NCBI GenBank assembly: GCA_026418295.1
Contig: JAOABP010000001.1
Coordinates: forward strand, 310,001 to 374,000
Length of the DNA: 64,000 nt
Direction of reading: 5' to 3'
From: Caldifarciminota bacterium
GTDB taxonomy: Bacteria > Hydrothermota > Tepidihabitantia > Tepidihabitantales > Tepidihabitantaceae
Positions 58,245 to 64,000 of this stretch are shown piece after piece (the first letter of the stretch is position 1; the number at the start of each line of letters is the position of its first letter). The position numbers and the translations under genes are program-made. The notes beneath the pieces were generated by a model that ran no database searches, had not been told where the DNA came from, and saw nothing but the letters and a program-made list of their open reading frames with translations.

Positions 58245-59798
58245 TCACAACGGGATACACCCGTGCTTCTTCCACGGATTACTCAACTGCTTGTTTTCAA
58301 GAATCTTCAAACTCTGAATAATCTTGCGTCTCGTATCACGGAATTCAATTACTTCGTCAATATACCCCAGCTCCGCAGCCTTGAACGGATTCCCAAACTT
58401 CTTTTCATATTCGTTCACCAGCTTGCGTTTTGTGGCATCAGGATCTGAGGACTCGCTGATTTCCTTACGAAATATGATATTCACTGCCCCTTCAGAACCC
58501 ATTACCGCAATCTCCGCAGTCGGCCAGGCAAAGTTGAAATCACCCCGAATATGCTTTGAAGACATCACATCATAGGCACCACCATACGCCTTGCGGGTGA
58601 TCACCGTCACCTTGGGCACCGTCGCCTCGCAATAGGCATAAAGCAGCTTAGCACCATGCCGGATGATACCGCCATACTCCTGAGCAGTTCCAGGAAGAAA
58701 TCCGGGTACATCAACAAAAGTTACAATCGGAATGTTAAATGCATCACAGAATCTGACAAACCTTGCCGCCTTGACGGAAGCATCAATGTCCAGACAACCG
58801 GCAAGAACCTTGGGCTGATTGGCAACAATACCCACCACCGCTCCATCCATCCGGGCAAATCCGATGACAATATTCTTTGCCCAGTGCTGCTGAATCTCCA
58901 TAAAACTCCCGTTATCCACTACCCGCATAATCACCTGAAGCATGTCATAGGGTTTCCGCGGATCATCGGGCAAAATTTCCTCAATACCTTCTACATCCCG
59001 GTCCGGGAGGTCCTTTGCCGGGAGGTATGGAGGTTTCTCCCGGTTGTTCTGGGGCAGATAGTTCATGAACTTCCGGATTCGCAACAACAAATCCTTGTCA
59101 TCAATATCCTTGAAATGGGCTACACCGGAAATAGAATTATGGGTATCAGCTCCTCCCAGCTTCTCCTTGGTCACCTCCTCGCGTGTCACCGCCTTAATCA
59201 CCTCCGGTCCGGTTATGAACATGTAACTGGTTCCCTCGGTCATAAAGATAAAATCGGTGAGTGCCGGTGAATACACCGCACCGCCAGCACACGGTCCCAT
59301 AATTGCTGAAATCTGCGGAATCACCCCTGAAGCCAAGGTGTTGCGCAGAAAGATATCCGCATAACCGCCCAGACTAACTACCCCCTCCTGAATCCGGGCA
59401 CCTCCTGAATCATTCAAACCGATCACGGGCATTCCGACCTTCATTGCCAAGTCCATTATTTTGCAGACTTTCTCAGCAAAAACCTTGGAAAGCGTGCCAC
59501 CGAATACAGTAAAATCCTGGGAAAAAACTGCAACCGGACGGCCATTAATCTTTCCGTAACCGGTTACAACCGCATCACCATAAAACTTCTTTTTTTCCAT
59601 GCCGAAATCGGTACAGTCATGTACACGCAGCCGGTCCAGCTCGACAAAACTCCCCTTATCTAACAGAATTTCCAGCCTCTCCCGGGCAGTAAGCTTACCC
59701 TCCTCATGCTGCTTCCTAATCCGCTCTTCGCCTCCCCCTACCAGCGCCTGTTGATTCCGCTTCTCCAGCTCCTTACGAACGTCATCGAGATGTGACAT
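58245..59798 (-). CDS. Biotin-dependent acyl-CoA carboxyltransferase (propionyl-/methylmalonyl-CoA type)
   Basis: A 517-residue carboxyltransferase, PccB/MmdA family. It handles propionyl-CoA or methylmalonyl-CoA through biotin ('[17 protein letters not shown]', '[16 protein letters not shown]', '[16 protein letters not shown]', '[10 protein letters not shown]'). It may be a biotin-dependent sodium-pump decarboxylase subunit or a carboxylase subunit; no biotin carrier or membrane subunit is in the window. Downstream: mutase and epimerase. ATG 59798 is chosen; the frame opens at 59837. Confidence 0.9.
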   Translation of the reverse strand: MSHLDDVRKELEKRNQQALVGGGEERIRKQHEEGKLTARERLEILLDKGSFVELDRLRVHDCTDFGMEKKKFYGDAVVTGYGKINGRPVAVFSQDFTVFGGTLSKVFAEKVCKIMDLAMKVGMPVIGLNDSGGARIQEGVVSLGGYADIFLRNTLASGVIPQISAIMGPCAGGAVYSPALTDFIFMTEGTSYMFITGPEVIKAVTREEVTKEKLGGADTHNSISGVAHFKDIDDKDLLLRIRKFMNYLPQNNREKPPYLPAKDLPDRDVEGIEEILPDDPRKPYDMLQVIMRVVDNGSFMEIQQHWAKNIVIGFARMDGAVVGIVANQPKVLAGCLDIDASVKAARFVRFCDAFNIPIVTFVDVPGFLPGTAQEYGGIIRHGAKLLYAYCEATVPKVTVITRKAYGGAYDVMSSKHIRGDFNFAWPTAEIAVMGSEGAVNIIFRKEISESSDPDATKRKLVNEYEKKFGNPFKAAELGYIDEVIEFRDTRRKIIQSLKILENKQLSNPWKKHGCIPL

Positions 59799-59808
59799 AT
59801 CTGTAAGT

Positions 59809-59837
59809 ATACTAAAAGGCAGATAATCTGATGTCAA
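59809..59837 (-). promoter_or_regulatory. Promoter of the methylmalonyl-CoA operon (leaderless geometry)
   Basis: On the minus strand, TTGACA (59837-59832), a 17-nt spacer and TAGTAT (59814-59809; four of six matches). The ATG at 59798 is 10 nt after the -10 box and lacks a Shine-Dalgarno. An overlapping TATACT (59811-59806) would need a 20-nt spacer. Confidence 0.55.
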
Positions 59838-59881
59838 TAAATTTCTGAATGAACCTATTAATCAGGATTAACTTGAGATTT

Positions 59882-61516
59882 TCAACGACTGATAACCACC
59901 ATACCTCTACGGGATTTGATTCCTGTTGTAAGAAAATAAACCCCTGCCGGCAGATGAGATACATCATTAATACCGGTTTTGAGTTTCATATGCAACCTGC
60001 CGGCAATATCAAACAGATATGCGGGATCCGGTGCCAAATAATTCAGAACCCCGCGTATCACCGCCGGCTGTGTACGCAGCTCGTCCACTTCCTCCGTCCC
60101 CTGCGGATAAATTTCAATCGGTCCCACCGGATTTAGCTGCCGTCCGGCAAGACCCGGATAATCAGGTGGATAGCGCCGGATTTTGAAAACAGAATTGGCG
60201 GCTGGCTGAAGCACGTCACCCTGATGCTGCGGTCCATAGCGGGTAACTGGATTTACATATTTCCAGACAATTCTGCCTTCGGGCGTTACTTCGTAAAATA
60301 CCCCGCTTAAACCCACACAGATCAGCGTATTGCCATTGGCCAGCCGCTGACAGCCGGAAATCAGACTGGAATAGACACTTTCCGGCGGTGAGCCGATGAA
60401 CTGCCAGGAAAGTTCTGCCGGACCGTATGCCGAATCCGGACCCAGATGATAAAATCCCGGGGAATCAACTGGGGGCACAAACTGGTCAACTGTTGAAAAC
60501 CAGGGTGTTCTGCCATAACCGTTGTTAAAAACCAGCATTTCACCACTGCCGGGCAATCCCGGCTCAATCCACTGAATGTCATGCTGACCGAAGAGCGTTT
60601 GCCCAATTGTATGGTCCCGGCGATAGACACGTGGATTACCCCAGCGGTAAAGCAGATCACCACCCCGCCCGTATCTGCCACCGGTGTGGCTGGCAGCCTG
60701 CTCCCGGGTTGTGCTGTGATCAATAACCCAGACCTCGGAAAACTGACGGACACTGACGGCAATCTGATCAAGTTCAGGATTATACGCAAGCCCGTTGGAA
60801 TGATTCCAGTCAGAAACTGCCAGCCCGGAAACAAAATTCAGATCTATCAGTTCGGGATGCTGCCGGGGATCACCGTAATTGGACTTGGTGGAATCGTAAT
60901 CCTGCACCAGATGATCCCAGACATGCCACTCCCAGACAATTGAATCACTCCGAGGGTCAATCTCAATCAGATGATCGGGCCAGAGGGAGTTGTAAATCAA
61001 CAAATTGGGATCGCGTCCGGCAGCAACCGCCTCATTCCGTGACTTGTATTCCCAGGCAATCAGCAGTACATTCCCGTTAGGCAGCCGGATAGCATCGTGA
61101 TGCTGACAGTGCTGGGTATTCGAATAGATGTAAGACCAGACTACATTCCCATCCCAGTCTACAAGCTCTATCTTTCCCCCAATACCGCCGCCATTCCCGA
61201 ATACCGGATTACTTGTCTGCACTGTGCGGAGCAACAACCCGTCCTCACACAGATACACTGCCATCCCCGGTAAACCGCTTCCGGGCCAGGAATGAACCAG
61301 CATTCCGTTATTATCAATCAGATAAGTAACATTGTAATTCATCGGCGCAAAAAGTGTATACCCCTCAGCGTTGGCAGAAGAATCACGAAAAATCAGACCC
61401 AGCGTACGGCTCTGGGTAGCATACAGATTGTGTACAGGATTTCCCGCTAATATTATTATCAGACCGAGCAGCAACAGTCCTGTTGTACACGCGCCGCGCT
61501 CTAATTTGTGGAACAT
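59882..61516 (-). CDS. Secreted aryl-sulfate sulfotransferase-like protein with a C-terminal sorting domain
   Basis: A 544-residue exported protein. A signal peptide (about residues 10-33) is followed by a beta-propeller of the arylsulfotransferase type ('DWDGNVVWSY', 'HHDAIRLPNGNVLLIAWEY', repeated later as 'QRLANGNTLICVG'). The last 60-80 residues ('YLFDIAGRLHMKLKTGINDV', 'LPAGVYFLTTG') match type IX-like (Por) sorting tails. The ATG at 61516 has AAGGA upstream and its own promoter. The substrate and whether it transfers sulfate are unknown. Confidence 0.82.
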   Translation of the reverse strand: MFHKLERGACTTGLLLLGLIIILAGNPVHNLYATQSRTLGLIFRDSSANAEGYTLFAPMNYNVTYLIDNNGMLVHSWPGSGLPGMAVYLCEDGLLLRTVQTSNPVFGNGGGIGGKIELVDWDGNVVWSYIYSNTQHCQHHDAIRLPNGNVLLIAWEYKSRNEAVAAGRDPNLLIYNSLWPDHLIEIDPRSDSIVWEWHVWDHLVQDYDSTKSNYGDPRQHPELIDLNFVSGLAVSDWNHSNGLAYNPELDQIAVSVRQFSEVWVIDHSTTREQAASHTGGRYGRGGDLLYRWGNPRVYRRDHTIGQTLFGQHDIQWIEPGLPGSGEMLVFNNGYGRTPWFSTVDQFVPPVDSPGFYHLGPDSAYGPAELSWQFIGSPPESVYSSLISGCQRLANGNTLICVGLSGVFYEVTPEGRIVWKYVNPVTRYGPQHQGDVLQPAANSVFKIRRYPPDYPGLAGRQLNPVGPIEIYPQGTEEVDELRTQPAVIRGVLNYLAPDPAYLFDIAGRLHMKLKTGINDVSHLPAGVYFLTTGIKSRRGMVVISR

Positions 61517-61533
61517 CTGCAGTCCTTGATAAT

Positions 61534-61561
61534 ACAATACTATTTTCTGAACCAAAGTCAA
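61534..61561 (-). promoter_or_regulatory. Promoter of the sulfotransferase-like gene
   Basis: On the minus strand, TTGACT (61561-61556), a 16-nt spacer and TATTGT (61539-61534; four of six matches). The leader of about 11 nt contains an AAGGA Shine-Dalgarno for the ATG at 61516. Confidence 0.5.
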
Positions 61562-61615
61562 ACAGTAATTATTCACTACACTGGCAATCTGTTTCAAAAT
61601 CCCCTCTGATCGACT

Positions 61616-61643
61616 TTGACTGTTTTCTTAACTGCCGGATAAT
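61616..61643 (+). promoter_or_regulatory. Promoter of the DMT transporter gene (leaderless geometry)
   Basis: TTGACT (61616-61621), a 16-nt spacer and GATAAT (61638-61643; five of six matches). The ATG at 61652 is 8 nt after the -10 box, so the transcript probably begins at or within 2 nt of the start codon. Confidence 0.65.
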
Positions 61644-61651
61644 AATTGCCT

Positions 61652-62551
61652 ATGCCCGTCAACCTCCCATTTCTTGGAGAAACACTTGCTCTGCTCAGCG
61701 CTCTGTTCTGGGCGTTGGCGGTCATACTCTTTAAAAAGAGCGGCGAAACAGTTCACCCTCTCGGCTTAAACCTGTTCAAAAACATGGTAGCACTGACACT
61801 GCTGATTCCGACGCTTGTGATTTTTCATACCCCACTCCTGCCCAGAATGTCATCCGGCGATTACCTAAAATTTATCATTAGCGGCCTTCTCGGAATGACG
61901 TTAGGCGATACGCTATTTTTTATGAGCCTCAACCGGCTTGGGGCAAATCTCGCCGCGATTACCAGTTATACATACAGTCCAATTTTGGTAATTTTCTCCC
62001 TGCTTTTTCTGAAGGAAAGAATTCTACCCCTACAAACACTGGGCATTGTTATGATTTTAACTGCACTCCTGCTTATTTCCAGTTCCCGGACCTCGAAACA
62101 AATCAGTCGCCGAAATCTTTTAACCGGTATCACACTCGGCATTTTTTCCACCGCCTGCACAGCAGTAGGGGTTATTATAATTAAACCGCTGCTGGCTCAA
62201 ACCCCGCTGCTCTGGGCAGCAGCGCTGAGGCTGCTGATCGGCATGGCTGGTGTTGCAATCGTTATTCTGGTGTTACCTGAACGGAGAAAGATCATCGCCT
62301 CGATATTCAAACTGCAGGGATTGGGTTATTCGACTGCCGGTACAGTCCTCGGTACTTATCTTGCCCTAACTGTGTGGCTGGGCGGCATGAAGTTCACTCA
62401 GGTTTCTGTCGCTGCCCCACTCAATCAGCTGAGTAATATCTTTATTTTTATTTTTTCTGCCCTATTTCTCAGAGAACCGGTAACTCGCACCCGTCTGCTG
62501 GCAATTATTACCGCCGGCATCGGCGCAACACTTGTTTTCATAAAGCAGTAA
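61652..62551 (+). CDS. DMT-superfamily (EamA) transporter
   Basis: A 299-residue protein with about 10 transmembrane helices arranged as two EamA repeats (around residues 1-140 and 150-290), typical drug/metabolite exporters. The substrate is unknown. ATG 61652 is preferred over TTG 61646 because of the promoter. It converges with the cstA-like gene, which ends 1 nt away. Confidence 0.86.
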   Translation: MPVNLPFLGETLALLSALFWALAVILFKKSGETVHPLGLNLFKNMVALTLLIPTLVIFHTPLLPRMSSGDYLKFIISGLLGMTLGDTLFFMSLNRLGANLAAITSYTYSPILVIFSLLFLKERILPLQTLGIVMILTALLLISSSRTSKQISRRNLLTGITLGIFSTACTAVGVIIIKPLLAQTPLLWAAALRLLIGMAGVAIVILVLPERRKIIASIFKLQGLGYSTAGTVLGTYLALTVWLGGMKFTQVSVAAPLNQLSNIFIFIFSALFLREPVTRTRLLAIITAGIGATLVFIKQ

Positions 62552-62552
62552 T

Positions 62553-64000
62553 TCAATCGAGCATCGGAGGATTCTTTCTAAATCTAACTAGTACCGTCAC
62601 CGCCTCAAAAACCAACCAGCACATCAGCAGAAATACCACCGACCCCACTCCTACCAGCAACCAGTTATGAGTCCGGTAATACTGCTGGACATTCATTACC
62701 ATCGCCCAACCGGTCATAACCACCAGAAACCCGGTCGGGATTGCCGCCACCCACGGTTTTGCCCGTTTGAAAGTCAGATAAATGGTCACCACCACTAACG
62801 TCAGGCCTGCCAGCAGCTGGTTAATAGTACCAAAAAGGGGCCAGAGAATAAGAGCGCCCTGACCACCCGGTTTGACCATTGCCAATCCGAAGGCTGAACC
62901 AACTGCCACCAAGGTAGCAATATGCTTGCCGGTGAGAAAACGCCAGCCTACGCTCCTGCCGAACTCTTGAACAATGTACCGCTGAGTTCTGGCTGCAGTA
63001 TCAATTGTCGTGCCGGCAAAAGACACGATAAACACACCCATGATCGTCATCATCAACTCCCGGATGTATCTGCTGTTACCGAAGATATAGCTCATCATAT
63101 TACTGGCACCGGTCACGAAAGCCTTGATATTGGCTGCCATACCGCTGGCCGAAGACCAGTCGGCATAATGTTCCGACCAGGCAGCGATACCGTCAGCCAG
63201 CCCTTTACCATTGGCACCAAATCCTGCTGCCACTGCAAGTACGACCAGCGCAGCCAGAACCCCTTCGGCGATCATCCCGCCATACCCTACCAGTTTCGCA
63301 TCGCCTTCCCGGTCAATCTGCTTGGATGCAGTCCCGGAGGCAACCAGCGAATGAAATCCGGAAATAGCGCCACAGGCAATAGTAACAAAAAGAAAAGGCC
63401 AGACGGGTGGCGCCCCGCGGGCAGAAAAGTTAAAAGCCGGTGCTACAAACCCAAGATGCCCAGGGTCACGGATAAATGCCGCCACCGCACCGGCAAAAAT
63501 CATCAGTGCCGCAACCAGCAGCTCGTGGGAATTAATATAATCACGCGGCTGCAGTAATGTCTCGACCGGCAGAGTGGATGCAATATAGGCATAAATCATT
63601 AGTATAATAATCCAGATAATCACCGCATTCGGCCCCGGAATCCCGATCGGAACCAAAACCCCAATTGCAACAGTGGCATACATTGCGACCAAAGCAATCC
63701 AGGACCAAAGCTCGAGACTTTTACCCTTCCTGAATACCATATAGGATAGGGTGATCGCAATCGGAATTTCCATCCAGATAGGAAACACCGAAGTGGGATA
63801 CATTTTGAACAACACTCCCATAATCATCGCAAAAATGGCGATCACAACCCAAAGCTCCAGAAAGATGATTGACATAAAAAGATATTTAGCCCGTTTCCCG
63901 ATGACTTTGGTAGTAATTTCACCGATTGACAGCCCTTTATTCCGGATTGAAATAACTAGCGAAGCAAAATCGTGGACACCTCCGAAAAACACCGTTCCCA
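62553..64000 (-). CDS. CstA-family transporter (carbon starvation protein), truncated by the window edge
   Basis: About 482 residues of a CstA-family peptide/pyruvate transporter; the N-terminal part lies beyond the window. The characteristic 'FGGVHDF' stretch is near the visible start, followed by 'NSHELLVAALMIFAGAV', 'HSLVASGTASKQI' and many transmembrane helices. The family imports pyruvate or peptides, in some bacteria under carbon limitation. The CstA domain normally starts about 100 residues before GGVHDF. Confidence 0.9.
   Translation of the reverse strand, partial: GTVFFGGVHDFASLVISIRNKGLSIGEITTKVIGKRAKYLFMSIIFLELWVVIAIFAMIMGVLFKMYPTSVFPIWMEIPIAITLSYMVFRKGKSLELWSWIALVAMYATVAIGVLVPIGIPGPNAVIIWIIILMIYAYIASTLPVETLLQPRDYINSHELLVAALMIFAGAVAAFIRDPGHLGFVAPAFNFSARGAPPVWPFLFVTIACGAISGFHSLVASGTASKQIDREGDAKLVGYGGMIAEGVLAALVVLAVAAGFGANGKGLADGIAAWSEHYADWSSASGMAANIKAFVTGASNMMSYIFGNSRYIRELMMTIMGVFIVSFAGTTIDTAARTQRYIVQEFGRSVGWRFLTGKHIATLVAVGSAFGLAMVKPGGQGALILWPLFGTINQLLAGLTLVVVTIYLTFKRAKPWVAAIPTGFLVVMTGWAMVMNVQQYYRTHNWLLVGVGSVVFLLMCWLVFEAVTVLVRFRKNPPMLD

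Overview
This 64 kb window is ordinary chromosome from a Gram-negative-type (diderm) bacterium. The diderm signs are LptA/LptB/LptC-type lipopolysaccharide export genes, a lipid A-type acyltransferase, a PorV-like outer-membrane barrel and a secreted beta-propeller enzyme ending in a type IX-like sorting domain. That mix, the strongly housekeeping content and the absence of phage, IS or CRISPR elements suggest the FCB side of the tree. The C-terminal sorting tail reminds me of candidate phylum WOR-3 and its relatives, but this placement is an inference, not a measurement.

Layout. 1-6.0 kb: start of a truncated gene, a small lipoprotein, tRNA-Ala and an acyl-CoA/ATP-yielding operon (metallo-hydrolase, CoA-transferase-GNAT, ADP-forming acyl-CoA ligase). 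6.1-12 kb: MFS transporter, TrkH/TrkA potassium uptake, a HAMP-PAS receptor and an MscS channel. 12-22.9 kb (minus): one long operon adk-map-infA-rpmJ-pyrG-acyltransferase-lptC-lptA-lptB-rpoN-selB-selD-mscS. 23-32 kb (plus): alr, a DUF1844 gene, rpmH-rnpA-yidD-yidC-jag-mnmE, stress and PTS genes, a macro-domain protein and argS. 32-35 kb: iron-sulfur and thiol-redox cluster. 35-38.4 kb: rho, rpmE, prfB, ferredoxin. 38.4-51.8 kb (minus): grpE-dnaK-dnaJ-rsmE-rpsU-mutS2-dnaG-rpoD-yfcE-rsmI-CDP-alcohol transferase-hflX. 52-56 kb: a conserved unknown protein, a PorV-like protein, accA and era. 56-64 kb: methylmalonyl-CoA genes, the aryl-sulfotransferase-like enzyme, a DMT transporter and a truncated cstA.

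How it works together. The acyl-CoA genes at both ends (carboxyltransferase, methylmalonyl-CoA mutase and epimerase; CoA-transferase and ADP-forming ligase) fit an anaerobic fermenter handling propionyl- and acetyl-CoA with substrate-level ATP formation. UGA has three meanings here: ordinary stop, selenocysteine in SelD (in-frame UGA at codon 15, with SelB just upstream) and the +1 frameshift site of release factor 2.

Most notable observations. (1) selD is a selenoprotein gene that conventional calling would truncate. (2) The IscS-like protein has lost its PLP-binding lysine and is followed by an IscU fused to zinc ribbons, a glutaredoxin and a ferredoxin:thioredoxin-reductase-like protein fused to rubredoxin. 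(3) Several first-in-operon genes have a good sigma70-type promoter whose -10 box lies only 6-12 nt before the start codon and no Shine-Dalgarno sequence, suggesting leaderless mRNAs. I did not find a wholly new multi-gene system; the iron-sulfur/redox cluster is the best candidate for unusual biochemistry.
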